A DNA stretch of 64,000 bases from Elusimicrobia bacterium GWB2_63_22 (lineage in GTDB: Bacteria > Elusimicrobiota > Elusimicrobia > Elusimicrobiales > UBA9959): positions 91,875 to 155,874 of the forward strand of contig MGUA01000007.1 in NCBI GenBank assembly GCA_001799735.1, read 5' to 3'. Of this stretch, positions 34,300 to 43,858 are shown piece by piece (the first letter of the stretch is position 1; the number at the start of each line of letters is the position of its first letter). The notes below the pieces were generated by a model. It saw only the letters and a program-made list of their open reading frames with translations, searched no databases and was not told where the DNA came from. The translations under genes and the position numbers were made by a program.

Positions 34300-34315
34300 G
34301 CAATTTACATGCCAG
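34300..34315 (-). promoter_or_regulatory. Sigma-54 (RpoN) type promoter
   Basis: Minus strand reads CTGGCATGTAAATTGC: -24 GG and -12 GC separated by 10 nt, 35 nt upstream of the secreted-protein ATG. The downstream bases CTCTG and a TTTTG are also shared with the site at 28602-28617. Confidence 0.75.
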
Positions 34316-34348
34316 ACATATCTCGCCTGGCCTAATGCCTCCGGAGCC

Positions 34349-35830
34349 TTAGGCTTTAGGGGTGAGCTTTTTCTTTTTGAGGTTTTTGAGGAAGTCCACG
34401 AACCAGAGTTCGGGCATGAAGGTGATCCAGCCGCGCTGCACGCGCAGCCAGGCGATGGGGCGGTAGACGGCGAACAGCACGGTAAGCGGCAGGTTCAGCT
34501 CTACGAAAGGGTCCTTCATGTGGTCGAGGAACTTGGCTATGCGGGAGATGCGCTCGAGGAAGAGCTTGATCTCGGGCTTCGAGTCGTAGAGGTGAGAATA
34601 GTCCCAGTGGTAGGCGCCCCATTCTTCCAGCGAAGCCGGGAATTTTGAACCGGCTTTTTTTACGGTCTCATAGAGCTCGGTGCCGGGGTAAGGGGTGTAG
34701 TTGAAGAAGCGCTCCACGTGGAAGTTGCGGCCCAGGCGCATGGTGTCGAGCGCAAAGGTGATGGTCTGGCGCATCTCGGCCATGGTCTCGGTGGGAAAGC
34801 CGAGGATGAAGAAGCAGGACATGTCTATCTTGCGGCCTTTGAAGCGTTCCAGCTGCCGGCGCACCTGCGCTATGGTGCCGCGTTTTTTAAGGATCTCGGA
34901 GCGGACGCGGTCGGAGGCCGACTCCACGCCGATAGCCAGCGCGTCCACGCCGGCCGACTCCAGGAAATCCAGGTCCGCGTCGGACATGCGCTCCAGGCTC
35001 TCCACGTCGGCGCCGTGCAGCAGGCAGCGCAGGCCCAGCTTTTTTATGCCGTCCACTATGGCCATGGCGCGTGGCTGGTCTATGAAGAAATTATCGTCCC
35101 AGAGGAACACCGCGTCCAGGCGGTGCGTGTCCCTGAGTGCGGCTATTTCGCTCAGCACTTTCCCGGCGGAGGCGGCGCGCCAGCGGCCGCCGTTGAAATT
35201 ATTGTTGTAGCAGTAGGAACAGCGGTACGGGCAGCCGCGGCTGGACTGGTAGAACAGCGTGCGCTTGCCGCCGTTGTAGAGCTGTATGTACTTCTCCATG
35301 TCCACCAGGTGGTAGGGGATGGGGGGGAGCGTATCCATCTCCAGCAGGGCGGCGCGGGGCGTATGCCTGGGCTTGCCATCCGCCTTATGCCAGACGCCGG
35401 GGATGCCGGCGGTATCCTGGCCCGCCGCCAGCCTGCGGGCGAGTTCCGCTAGGGCAGCCTCGCCTTCGCCTTCTATCACATAGTCGGCCAGCTCGTGGGA
35501 GACGGTCTGCTCCGGCAGCAGCGAGGCGTGCATGCCGCCCCAAATTATCGGGGCCTTGCTGTGCCGGCGCGCCTCGCGCAGGGCGGAGAGGGCGTTGAGG
35601 ATCATCTCGCCGGTCATGGCGGTAACGCCCACGGCCACGGTGCCGGCGTCGAGAGCTTTGGCCAGGCTGGCGCGCCAATCCTTGTCGGCGCGCTGGTCTA
35701 TGATGCGGATGTCCAGCTCGGCGCAGATCACGGAGGCGGCGCACAGCAACCCTATGGGGGGCGTGGGGTGGCCGCGGAACATGTCCATGTCCCCGATGAC
35801 CGGCTGTATGAGTACGAGGTTATGTTTCAT
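34349..35830 (-). CDS. B12-binding radical SAM protein, solitary
   Basis: 493 residues. N-terminal B12-binding-like domain (PTPPIGLLCAASVI, IIWGGMHASLLPEQ), radical SAM cluster CPYRCSYC (C200, C204, C207), FLWDDNFFIDQPRAM, then ILGFPTETMAEMRQTI and a basic C-terminus. Closest in style to genes A and A' but not in an array. A weak TACAAT box lies 17 nt before the start, in a short gap shared with a divergent gene. Substrate unknown. Confidence 0.88.
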   Translation of the reverse strand: MKHNLVLIQPVIGDMDMFRGHPTPPIGLLCAASVICAELDIRIIDQRADKDWRASLAKALDAGTVAVGVTAMTGEMILNALSALREARRHSKAPIIWGGMHASLLPEQTVSHELADYVIEGEGEAALAELARRLAAGQDTAGIPGVWHKADGKPRHTPRAALLEMDTLPPIPYHLVDMEKYIQLYNGGKRTLFYQSSRGCPYRCSYCYNNNFNGGRWRAASAGKVLSEIAALRDTHRLDAVFLWDDNFFIDQPRAMAIVDGIKKLGLRCLLHGADVESLERMSDADLDFLESAGVDALAIGVESASDRVRSEILKKRGTIAQVRRQLERFKGRKIDMSCFFILGFPTETMAEMRQTITFALDTMRLGRNFHVERFFNYTPYPGTELYETVKKAGSKFPASLEEWGAYHWDYSHLYDSKPEIKLFLERISRIAKFLDHMKDPFVELNLPLTVLFAVYRPIAWLRVQRGWITFMPELWFVDFLKNLKKKKLTPKA

Positions 35831-35865
35831 CCGTGATTAGAACTCAAATTGTATCAATTTTGTAA

Positions 35866-35871
35866 GATAAT
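35866..35871 (+). promoter_or_regulatory. -10 box of small membrane protein gene
   Basis: GATAAT ends 8 nt before the ATG at 35880. No SD is visible, which suggests a leaderless or near-leaderless mRNA. Confidence 0.4.
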
Positions 35872-35879
35872 CCTGTCCT

Positions 35880-36398
35880 ATGAAAAAGCTGCTCGCCCAC
35901 AGGGCGGTTACCCTCTCTCTGTCTTTCCTGCCGCTGGTGGTTTTCCTGCGGATTTCTTACCATTACGGCTACACCGATCCGGGCTGGATGAAGGGCTTTC
36001 TCACGGGTTCCGCGCTGGTGCTGTTGATAATCCTGGCCCACGCTGCGTCGCGCCTGCGCCTGCGGGACCTGCTCTTCGCCGCGGCCCTGCTGCTGCTCTC
36101 CGGCGCCATAGCTTTCCTTGCCGACCTGACGCCCATGCTGACGGCCTATCGGCGCTTCCAGGGCTCGGTGTTCATGCTCTGGTACCTGCTGGTGCGGGCG
36201 GCGTTCGCCTTCGCGCCCGGGCTTATCTCCGGTTTTGTATACGACCCTTACGCGGCGGTCCCCGTCCGCGCCGCCCTCCTGGCCGCGGCGGTGTTCGCCT
36301 GGTCCCTCATTTTCAGCGGCATAGTGGTTTCCATCGTGCTGCCGCTGATAGTGATGACCGCGCTGCTTTACCATGCCGAAAAAGATCCGGCGGCCTGA
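35880..36398 (+). CDS. Small polytopic membrane protein, hypothetical
   Basis: 172 residues with about five hydrophobic segments (roughly 10-27, 38-56, 62-82, 96-120 and 128-165). No motif or family recognised. Divergent from the solitary B12-rSAM gene. The gene ends inside a 29-nt palindrome (36384-36412). Confidence 0.6.
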   Translation: MKKLLAHRAVTLSLSFLPLVVFLRISYHYGYTDPGWMKGFLTGSALVLLIILAHAASRLRLRDLLFAAALLLLSGAIAFLADLTPMLTAYRRFQGSVFMLWYLLVRAAFAFAPGLISGFVYDPYAAVPVRAALLAAAVFAWSLIFSGIVVSIVLPLIVMTALLYHAEKDPAA

Positions 36399-36412
36399 GG
36401 GCCGCCGGGATC
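36384..36412. other. GC-rich hairpin spanning a stop codon
   Basis: GATCCGGCGGCC pairs with GGCCGCCGGGATC (one bulge) around the TGA of the membrane-protein gene. No U-tract follows on either strand. It lies between convergent genes and may act as an imperfect terminator. Confidence 0.4.
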
Positions 36413-36438
36413 CGGTTCAAACCTGAAAGTGTTTCCGC

Positions 36439-37722
36439 CTACATGCCCGCGCTCTTCATCGCGGCGACGATCTCCTTGTTCCTCATGAACCAGCGCCACA
36501 CGGCCCCGCTGCGCAGGTTCTCGGCGCTGAGCAGGGTTATGCCCACGTCTATGCCGATCACGTCCGGGTTCACCCAGCCGGTGGTCGGGTTGAAGGCGTC
36601 GGTAAAGCCGTACTTCCCGTAAGCCTTGCCGCCGCCGTAGGCTTTCATGGCCTTCAGCGCCGGCAGCGACAGCTCGGGGGTGAACATCAGCGAACCGCCG
36701 GCGGCGCAGGGGACCACGGTGCCGTCTATGTCGGGGGTGGCCGGCGGCCCGCCCCAGACAGTATAGCCGGAGGGCCCGTCGGAGGCGGTGACGCCCCACA
36801 TGTCGGGGCCGTAGCCGTGAAAGCGGGGCGCCAGGTCCACGCACATGGCGCGGTTGGCCCTAGTGGCCAGCACCGAGTTCTTGAACCAGTCCGTGCCCGC
36901 GTCGTCGCGGCCGCGGAAATCCACCCAGGCATGGGAGTACTGGTGCAGGAAGAGCGGCGGCGAGCCGCTGATGTACTTGAACTCCCCGTAGGTCACCGTC
37001 GGGCGCTTCCAGGCCCGCCAGGAGGAGGCGGGCAGCGGGCCGGAGGGCGCGCCCAGGCCCAGCAGGTAAAGGAGCATCGCCTCGGAATGTTCCTCCCACC
37101 GGGAGGCGAGGAAGCCTTTTTCCGGGGTCCAGCCGTGGGAGAGCAGCTCCTTGTCGCCGTTGAGCATCCAGCGGAAGTCCAGGCGGGAGTAGATCTTGTC
37201 CGCCAGGGCAGTTATTTTGCGGTCCCCGGAGAAGCATTGCCGGGCGGTCATGACGCCGCCCATCAGCAGGGCCGTGTCTATGGTGGAGATCTCGCTGTTC
37301 CAGGCCCGCGCCCCGGTGCGCGCGTCCATCCAGTGGTAGAACCAGCCGCGCTTGTGCGCGGCCTTGCCGGCGAAGAACTCCAGGGTCTTGCGCGCCCGGG
37401 CGGCGGCTTCGGGGGCGGGCAGCCAGCCGCGCGACGCGGCCACGCAGAGGGCCGACAGGCCGAAGCCGGTGGAGGCGGAGCTGGCCACGGAGGCGTTGGG
37501 CCCCTCGGCCGGAGAGCCGTCGGCGCGGGCCCGGTCCAGCACCAGGCCGGTCCCGGGGTCGGAGTTCTCGGCGAAGTAGAGGAACGAGGCGCGCGACAGG
37601 TCCTCCAGGAACTGTTCGTCCGCGGCCGACAGCTCCGCGGCCAGCGCGGGCGCCGCCGGCGCCCAGGCCGCGAGCGCCGCGAGGGCGGTTAAGAAAGAAA
37701 GCCTGAGTAGTCTTTTTATCAC
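36439..37722 (-). CDS. Exported GH144-like glucoamylase-family protein (likely endo-beta-1,2-glucanase)
   Basis: 427 residues. Signal peptide 1-28 (cleavage after ALA). The (alpha/alpha)6 glycoamylase-family pattern is clear: FLEDLSRASFLYFAENSDPGTGL, STGFGLSALC, RGWFYHWMD, SEISTIDTALLMGGV, then PPLFLHQYSHAWVDFRGRDD and WGVTASDGPSGY. This family includes GH144 endo-beta-1,2-glucanases and related GH162/189-type enzymes; beta-1,2-glucan is the best guess. Starts with GTG in a GTGA overlap with the GH3 gene, so the two are cotranscribed. Confidence 0.8.
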   Translation of the reverse strand: MIKRLLRLSFLTALAALAAWAPAAPALAAELSAADEQFLEDLSRASFLYFAENSDPGTGLVLDRARADGSPAEGPNASVASSASTGFGLSALCVAASRGWLPAPEAAARARKTLEFFAGKAAHKRGWFYHWMDARTGARAWNSEISTIDTALLMGGVMTARQCFSGDRKITALADKIYSRLDFRWMLNGDKELLSHGWTPEKGFLASRWEEHSEAMLLYLLGLGAPSGPLPASSWRAWKRPTVTYGEFKYISGSPPLFLHQYSHAWVDFRGRDDAGTDWFKNSVLATRANRAMCVDLAPRFHGYGPDMWGVTASDGPSGYTVWGGPPATPDIDGTVVPCAAGGSLMFTPELSLPALKAMKAYGGGKAYGKYGFTDAFNPTTGWVNPDVIGIDVGITLLSAENLRSGAVWRWFMRNKEIVAAMKSAGM

Positions 37723-39950
37723 GGTAGCACCTCGAAGGAAACCTCAAGCCCGGCGGCCGATGAACTGCCAACGTAAACCTTGAAGGTCCCGGGCTCCACG
37801 GCAAAGCCGCCGGCGTAATGCCAGCCCAGCTCGGCCGGGGTCAGCTCGAACCGCAGCGTGCGGCTTTCGCCGGGGGCCAGCGTAACGCGCTCAAAGCCTT
37901 TCAGCTCGCGCAGCGGCCTGGTCTCGGAGCCGGCCGGGTCCCTGATGTAAAGCTGCGCCACCTCGTCGCCGGCGCGGGCCGAGACGTTCTTCACGTCCAC
38001 GCTTACCAGCGCCTTGCCGTCCGGCTTTATGCTCGCCGGGGAGACCAGCAGGTTGCTGAAGGTAAACGAGCTGTAGCTCAGGCCGTAGCCGAAAGGATAC
38101 AGCGGCGTTGAGGAGGAGTCGATGTAGCGGGAGGAGTATTTTTCCGTAAGGCTGGTGGGGCGGCCGGTGGCGCGGTGCGCGTAATAGATGGGCACCTGGC
38201 CGACGCTGCGCGGGAAGGTGACCGGCAGTTTGCCTCCGGGGTTGGCCAGGCCGAACAGGGCCTGGGCCACGGCCAGGCCGCCGCGCGTGCCGGGCTGCCA
38301 GGCCTCGAGGATGGCGGGGATATTTGCGTCCAGCCAGCCCAGTTCCAGCGGCCTGCCGTTAAAGAGTACCGCCACCACGGGCCGGCCGGTTTTCTTGAGG
38401 CGTTCCAGCAGTTCCCGCTGGCGGCCGGGCAGGGCGAGGGAGACGCGGGAGGCGGCCTCGCCGGACATCAGCGCGGATTCCCCGACGGCCACTATTATCA
38501 CGTCGGCCCCGGCCGCGGCGGACACGGCCGCTTTAAGCTCTTTCTCGGAGGCGTCGCCGGTATAGCAGCCGCTGGAATAGACCACCCGGGTGCCGGGCGA
38601 AACCACGGCTTTAATGCCTTCCAGCAGGGTAACCGCGTCGGCCGGTTTGCCGTCGGCCGCCCAGGAACCCAGCATGTCCTCGCGGCTGTCGGCCAGTTTG
38701 CCTATTACCGCCACTTTGCGGCTGCCCGGGTCCAGCGGGAGCAGCGCGCCCTCGTTCTTGAGCAGCACCAGGGACTTCAGGGCGGCGTCCAGCGCCAGCC
38801 GCAGCTTCTCCGGCGTCAGCAGGGTTTTAGCCTCCAGCGCCGGGTCGATATAGGGGTGTTCAAAGATTCCGGCGCGGAACTTCATCTCCAGCACGCGCAG
38901 CGCCGAGGCGTCCAGGTCCGCGGCGCGCAGCCGGCCGGCGGCCAGCGCGGCCGGGCCCTTGTCGCGGTACAGGGTGCTCACCATCTCCATGTCCACGCCG
39001 GCGGAAAGAGCCTTTACGGCCGCGTCCTCGTCGTCGGCGGCCAGGCCGTGGGCTATCAGTTCCTTTACCGAGGTATAGTCGCTGACCACGAAACCCTTGA
39101 AGCCCCACTCGCCCCGCAGCACCCCGGCGATATTGGCTTTATGCGCCGTGCTCGGGACGCCGTTAAGGTCGTTGAAGGCGGTCATGAAGGTAGCCGCTCC
39201 GGCGTCGACGGCCGCTTTGAAGGGCGGAAAATAGACGTTGCGCAGCGCGGAGGGGGAGATGTCGGTGCTGTTGTAGTCCCGGCCCGCCTCGGCCGCGCCG
39301 TAGCCGGCCCAGTGCTTGGCGCAGGCCATCAGCCTGCCGGGCGCGGCAAAGTCCGCGCCCTGGAAACCGCGCACCCTGGCCGCGGCTAACTTTGAGCCGA
39401 GGTAGGCGTCCTCGCCGGAGCCTTCCACTATGCGGCCCCAGCGCGGGTCGCGGGCGATGTCCACCATGGGGGCGAAAGTCCACTTGAGGCCCACGGCGTA
39501 AGCCTCCTCGGCCGCGGCCGCCGCGGCCCGCTCGGCCAGCGCCGGGTCCCACTGCGCGCTCTCGGCCAGCGGGACGGGGAAAATGGTGCGGTAGCCGTGG
39601 ATCACGTCGAAGGCGAACAGCACGGGCACGCCCAGGCGGGAATTCTCCACGGCTTCTTTCTGCAGCGCGTTGGCGTGGGGAGCGGTGCGCACGTTCAGCG
39701 TGGAGCCCAGGCGGCCTTCGCGCGCCAGTTTGGGGAATTCTTCGCGGTAGGCGCCGGTGTCCCAGAGGCCGTCCAGCTGCTGCAGCTGGCCCAGTTTTTC
39801 TTCCGTGGTCATGCGGCCCAGCAGGTCGGCCGCGCGGGCGGCGGGAGCGGCGGCCGGGTCTTTATAAACCGGGAGTTCCGCGCCGGTGGCGGGGGCTAGC
39901 GCCCCGAATGCCAAAGCCGCGGCCAAAACGCTGATCTTTAAGTTTTTCAT
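37719..39950 (-). CDS. bglX: Exported GH3 beta-glucosidase
   Basis: 743 residues, BglX length. Signal peptide 1-23. N-terminal barrel with GVPVLFAFDVIHGYRTIFP, FAPMVDIARDPRWGRIVEG, CAKHWAGYG and the nucleophile Asp291 in GFKGFVVSDYTSV; then the alpha/beta sandwich and a C-terminal fibronectin-III-like domain. Releases glucose from beta-glucan oligosaccharides, which fits the GH144 partner (GH3 1,2-beta-glucosidases are known). SD GGAGA; TATAAT-type box upstream on the minus strand, shared with the divergent ROK gene region. Confidence 0.93.
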   Translation of the reverse strand: MKNLKISVLAAALAFGALAPATGAELPVYKDPAAAPAARAADLLGRMTTEEKLGQLQQLDGLWDTGAYREEFPKLAREGRLGSTLNVRTAPHANALQKEAVENSRLGVPVLFAFDVIHGYRTIFPVPLAESAQWDPALAERAAAAAAEEAYAVGLKWTFAPMVDIARDPRWGRIVEGSGEDAYLGSKLAAARVRGFQGADFAAPGRLMACAKHWAGYGAAEAGRDYNSTDISPSALRNVYFPPFKAAVDAGAATFMTAFNDLNGVPSTAHKANIAGVLRGEWGFKGFVVSDYTSVKELIAHGLAADDEDAAVKALSAGVDMEMVSTLYRDKGPAALAAGRLRAADLDASALRVLEMKFRAGIFEHPYIDPALEAKTLLTPEKLRLALDAALKSLVLLKNEGALLPLDPGSRKVAVIGKLADSREDMLGSWAADGKPADAVTLLEGIKAVVSPGTRVVYSSGCYTGDASEKELKAAVSAAAGADVIIVAVGESALMSGEAASRVSLALPGRQRELLERLKKTGRPVVAVLFNGRPLELGWLDANIPAILEAWQPGTRGGLAVAQALFGLANPGGKLPVTFPRSVGQVPIYYAHRATGRPTSLTEKYSSRYIDSSSTPLYPFGYGLSYSSFTFSNLLVSPASIKPDGKALVSVDVKNVSARAGDEVAQLYIRDPAGSETRPLRELKGFERVTLAPGESRTLRFELTPAELGWHYAGGFAVEPGTFKVYVGSSSAAGLEVSFEVLP

Positions 39951-40055
39951 GCCGTCTCCGTATGCCTGTTTCGATTATTATATACTATGCGCGAATTGTT
40001 ATCATATGCTGAACCGGACCCGGCGGGCCGGGGACCGCGTTTTTCAAGGAGCTTT

Positions 40056-40997
40056 ATGAACGGCATAGGCATAGATATCGGCGGCACGAACACCAAGATC
40101 ATAGTTGTAGACGGGCGCGGCCGGCTGCTGCACGAGGAGCGGTTCCGCACCCTGCCCGCCGACGGCTACCGGGATTTCATCAGCCGCCTGGCCGCCTGCG
40201 TGAAGCGCCTGAAGAAGGAGTGGAGCCCCGTCTCCATCGGCATCGGGGCGGCCGGCGACATGGACCCGGAGAAAGGGATACTGCGGTTCTCGCCCAACCT
40301 GCGCTGGCCCAGCGTGCCGATCTCCGGCCCGCTTAAAAAGCTGACGGGCCTGCCCTGCGCCATAGAGAACGACGCCAACATGGCCGCCTGGGGCGCCTAT
40401 GAAATGGAACTTAAGAGGAAATACCCCAACGTGCTGACCGTGACCCTCGGCACCGGCATCGGCGGGGGGCTGATAGTTAACGGCGCGCTCTACCACGGCG
40501 CCACCGGCTCGGCCGGCGAAATAGGACACAACAAGATAGAGCCGGGCGGCGCGCCCTGCAGCTGCGGGGCCAGGGGCTGCATGGAAGCCTATTGCGGCAA
40601 CTACGCCATAATCCGCGAGGCTAAGAAGATTATAAAGAACGTGCCGGCCTTCGTAAAAAAGTACGCGCCGGCCGGCCACACAGAACTGGACCCGCTGTGC
40701 CTTACCCGGGCGGCCGACGGGGGCCACCGCGGGGCGCTGAAAGTCTGGCACGATATGGGCGAAAAGCTGGGCCGGGGCCTGGCCGACATGATACTGCTGT
40801 TTAATCCGGATTGCGTGCTGTTCACCGGCGGCGTTTCCGGCGCGGCGCGGCATTTCATGGGCCCGATGAAGAAGGTGTTCGCAGCCCAGCAGATAGCCAG
40901 GCCTTTTGGCGCGGTTAAGTTCGCGGTGGCGCGCAACGCCGACGCCGGGGTTTACGGCGCCGCGCTGCTGGGCATGGAGCTGGCCCGCCGGCGCTGA
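40056..40997 (+). CDS. ROK family sugar kinase (glucokinase-like)
   Basis: 313 residues from the ATG at 40056 (SD AAGGAG; begins with the ATP site GIDIGGTNTKIIVVD). A start 69 nt upstream is in frame but lacks these signals. ROK signatures: ENDANMAAWGAYE, TLGTGIGGGLIVNG, GEIGHNKIEPGG, and the zinc motif CSCGARGCMEAYCG. Likely phosphorylates glucose freed by the GH3/GH144/GH30 enzymes and imported by the MFS protein next door. Confidence 0.92.
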   Translation: MNGIGIDIGGTNTKIIVVDGRGRLLHEERFRTLPADGYRDFISRLAACVKRLKKEWSPVSIGIGAAGDMDPEKGILRFSPNLRWPSVPISGPLKKLTGLPCAIENDANMAAWGAYEMELKRKYPNVLTVTLGTGIGGGLIVNGALYHGATGSAGEIGHNKIEPGGAPCSCGARGCMEAYCGNYAIIREAKKIIKNVPAFVKKYAPAGHTELDPLCLTRAADGGHRGALKVWHDMGEKLGRGLADMILLFNPDCVLFTGGVSGAARHFMGPMKKVFAAQQIARPFGAVKFAVARNADAGVYGAALLGMELARRR

Positions 40998-41018
40998 CCA
41001 ACGCGGCCGGGGCGGGGC

Positions 41019-42440
41019 CTACCAGACGTAGGTGCCCGCCGCGCCCGCCGCCAGGCTGGCCGTAAATCTTTTCCCGCCCCAATCCACGCCGAAGGTCCTG
41101 GCGGTCTCACCAGAATTCAGAACGATCAGCGCTGTCCTGCCCGACGGGGTTTTGAAGGCCGCGTTGGGCAGCCCGGCGGGGCTGTCCGAGCCTATCCGCA
41201 CCGAACCGGGCCGCACAAACCTGGCCGCGTGGGCGATGACGTAGTAGGCGGGGTTGCGCTGTATGCCGTCGCCGATGGTCACCGCGCCCAGGCAGGCGTC
41301 GCAGCCGCCCGGGGTATGCGGGCCGTACGCCGGGTCGGAGGCCAGGTTCCATTCCAGCACGGTCTTCGCCCAGTTCCTGGACGCCCCTATCAGCACTTCC
41401 CCTACATGCCATTTGAAGTCACCGGCCAGGTCGCCGGGGGCCCCCACCCATTGCTCGGTGAAATAAATGTTCTTGTCCGGGTGCGCGTCGCGCACGCTGG
41501 TCATGGCGGCCACGCCGCCGTCGTAAAGGTGGAAGGCGGAGCCGTCTATGTAGCGGCGGGTCTCCGGGTCGTTCAGGATAGAGACGGGGTAGCCCGGCTC
41601 GTCGCAGTTATGGTCGTAGATGATGATCTTCGTCTTAAGGCCCGCTTTCGCGAAGGCCGGGCCCAGGTGGTCCCGCACGAACTGCGCCTGCTTGGCCGGC
41701 GGCATCACCATGCTGGGATTGTTGTCGGGGTTTAGCGGTTCGTTCTGCACCGTGACGGCGTCTATGTTTATGCCCTCCGCGCGCATGCCCTGCACGTACT
41801 TTACAAAGTAGGCCGCGTAGACGGGGAAGTTGGAAGGCTTAAGGGAGCTGCCTACGGTTGTGGGCAGGGCCTTCATCCACGCCGGGGCGGACCAGGGGGA
41901 AGCCAGGATCTTTATCTCCGGGTTGAGGGCCAGGATGCGCTTGAGCACCGGGATGAGGTGCTCCCTGTCGGGGGCCAGGCTGAAAGCCGCCAGCTCAGGA
42001 TCTTTCTGTCCCGGCGGCAGGTCGTCGTAGGAGAAGACGCGGTCGTCCAGGTCCGAGGCGCCCAGGCTGACGCGCAGGTAGCTTACGCCTATGCCGCCGC
42101 CTTCGGGCAGGAAGAGTTCCCTCAGCAGGGCGTCCCCGTCCTCGCGCTTCAGGGAGTTGATCAGCCGCGCGCTGCCGCCGGTAAGAGTGTAGCCGAAGCC
42201 GTCCATGGTCTGGTAGGTTTTAGCCGGGTATAACGTTATATCGGCGGCGCCGGCAGCCGGCTCCCCGAACCGGGGGGCGGCCGGCTGTTTCTGGAACAGC
42301 ACGCCGGCGGCGGGGTCGGTAAGCCACAGTTCCACCTCGGGGCCGGCAGCGGCCTTCAGGCCGGGCGCCCGGTGGGAACAGGCGGCGGCCAGCAGCGGGA
42401 CCAGGGCCAGGCCGCGAAGGGCTAGCGTAGCTATGCGCAT
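41019..42440 (-). CDS. GH30 family glycoside hydrolase, lipoprotein
   Basis: 473 residues. Lipobox LAAAC at Cys21 predicts an outer or periplasmic lipoprotein. The GH30 barrel has QTMDGFGYTLTGGSA, acid/base Glu234 in VQNEPLNPDN, nucleophile Glu329 in IYFTEQWVG, and TVLEWNLA; the last part is the side beta-domain. GH30 includes glucosylceramidase-like and endo-beta-1,6-glucanase enzymes. Start has SD AGGAGA. The gene lies downstream of the MFS gene on the same strand, 66 nt apart. Confidence 0.9.
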   Translation of the reverse strand: MRIATLALRGLALVPLLAAACSHRAPGLKAAAGPEVELWLTDPAAGVLFQKQPAAPRFGEPAAGAADITLYPAKTYQTMDGFGYTLTGGSARLINSLKREDGDALLRELFLPEGGGIGVSYLRVSLGASDLDDRVFSYDDLPPGQKDPELAAFSLAPDREHLIPVLKRILALNPEIKILASPWSAPAWMKALPTTVGSSLKPSNFPVYAAYFVKYVQGMRAEGINIDAVTVQNEPLNPDNNPSMVMPPAKQAQFVRDHLGPAFAKAGLKTKIIIYDHNCDEPGYPVSILNDPETRRYIDGSAFHLYDGGVAAMTSVRDAHPDKNIYFTEQWVGAPGDLAGDFKWHVGEVLIGASRNWAKTVLEWNLASDPAYGPHTPGGCDACLGAVTIGDGIQRNPAYYVIAHAARFVRPGSVRIGSDSPAGLPNAAFKTPSGRTALIVLNSGETARTFGVDWGGKRFTASLAAGAAGTYVW

Positions 42441-42506
42441 AAAGTCTCCTAATGTATAGCGCCCGGGGAACGCTGTTCCTCCGGGCGCCGGTTTTTACGT
42501 CGGTGC

Positions 42507-43811
42507 TTACTCCGCGAGGCGCGGTTTGTGGCCAGAGATGCCGTAATAGGCGATGTAGAGGTAGCAGAGCAGCGGCAGGATGAAAGCCCGCTGTATGCCG
42601 GCGGCGTCGGCGAGCATGCCCTGCGCCACGGGGATAATGGCCCCGCCCACGATGGCCATGCAGAGCGCGCCGGAGCCCTTGCCGGTATGCTTGCCCAGGC
42701 CGGCTATGCCCAGCGAGAAGATGGTGGGGAACATGATGGAGTTGAAAAGGCCCACCAGCAGCACGGACCACATGGCCGTCGCCCCGGTGGTGAGCATGGT
42801 GACGGCCACCAGCGCGGCCGCGCCGAAGGCGCAGACGGCCAGCAGCTTGCCGGGGTTGAACCGCCGCTGCAGGCCGGAGCCCAGGAAACGGCCTACCATG
42901 GCGCCGCCCCAGTAGAAGGAGACGAATTTGGCCGCTTCGGACTCGGGCAGCCCGGCCACGTAGGGCTGGCCGAGGTAGTTGACGAGGAAACTGCCGATGG
43001 CCACTTCCGCGCCGACGTAGAGGAAGATGCCCAGCACACCCAGCTTGAGGTGCCGGTAGCCCCAGGCCGTGCCGGGGTCGTACTCCTGCTTGCCGGATTC
43101 CGGGTCGGTGGTGCCGGCCTCTATCTCGGGCAGCTTGATAACGGCGAAGATGGCGGCTATAACGAAGAGCGCGACGGCCAGCAGCACGTAGGGCGTCTGC
43201 ACCGAAGCGGCCTCGGCCGTCTGGTAGGCCAGCAGGTCGGCGGCCGGCAGCTGTGCTATCTCCGACGAGGATTTAACGGCCACGGCCAGGATGAAGATGG
43301 AGCCGAGGTACGGGGCGATGGTGGTGCCCAGCGAGTTGAAGGCCTGGGTGAGGTTGAGGCGGCTGGAGGCCGTCTGCGGCGTGCCGAGGATGGTGACGTA
43401 GGGGTTGGCCGCCACCTGCAGCAGGGTAATGCCCGAGGCCAGCACGAAGAAGGCGGTGAGGAAGACCGGGTAGGACCGCATGGCGGCCGCGGGGTAGAAG
43501 ATCAGGCAGCCGATGCCCGCCGTGACCAGGCCCAGGCAGATGCCTTTCTTATAACCGATGCGCTCTATCAGGGAGCCGGAAGGCAGCGACATTATGAAGT
43601 ACGCGGCGAAGAAGCAGAACTGGATCAGCATCGACTGCGTGTAGTTAAGGGTGAAGACCGCTTTGAGGTGGGGGATGAGGATGTCGTTGAGGCAGGTGAT
43701 GAAGCCCCACATGAAGAAGAGCGAGGTCAGGGCCGTGAGCGCGAAAGTGTAGTTGCCCTGCTGCCCCGAGGTGCCTGCTCCAGCCGTCTGTACCGGTGCC
43801 AAAGATGCCAT
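42507..43811 (-). CDS. MFS sugar transporter, FHS (GluP/FucP-like) family
   Basis: 434 residues with 12 predicted membrane helices. Family motifs: [59 protein letters not shown] and [13 protein letters not shown]. This family imports glucose, galactose or fucose with protons. SD GGGAGG; a minus-strand TATAAT (43859-43864) lies about 48 nt upstream of the start. It completes the beta-glucan use locus. Confidence 0.92.
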   Translation of the reverse strand: MASLAPVQTAGAGTSGQQGNYTFALTALTSLFFMWGFITCLNDILIPHLKAVFTLNYTQSMLIQFCFFAAYFIMSLPSGSLIERIGYKKGICLGLVTAGIGCLIFYPAAAMRSYPVFLTAFFVLASGITLLQVAANPYVTILGTPQTASSRLNLTQAFNSLGTTIAPYLGSIFILAVAVKSSSEIAQLPAADLLAYQTAEAASVQTPYVLLAVALFVIAAIFAVIKLPEIEAGTTDPESGKQEYDPGTAWGYRHLKLGVLGIFLYVGAEVAIGSFLVNYLGQPYVAGLPESEAAKFVSFYWGGAMVGRFLGSGLQRRFNPGKLLAVCAFGAAALVAVTMLTTGATAMWSVLLVGLFNSIMFPTIFSLGIAGLGKHTGKGSGALCMAIVGGAIIPVAQGMLADAAGIQRAFILPLLCYLYIAYYGISGHKPRLAE

Positions 43812-43858
43812 TTTGCCTCCCTGCCGCGTTGCGCCGCGTTTTATCGCGCCGTTTTTTT

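Noticed and set aside
40745..40765. TGGCACG...GGGC resembling a sigma-54 site
   Set aside because: It lies inside the ROK kinase gene, has GGGC instead of TTGC, and no gene start follows.
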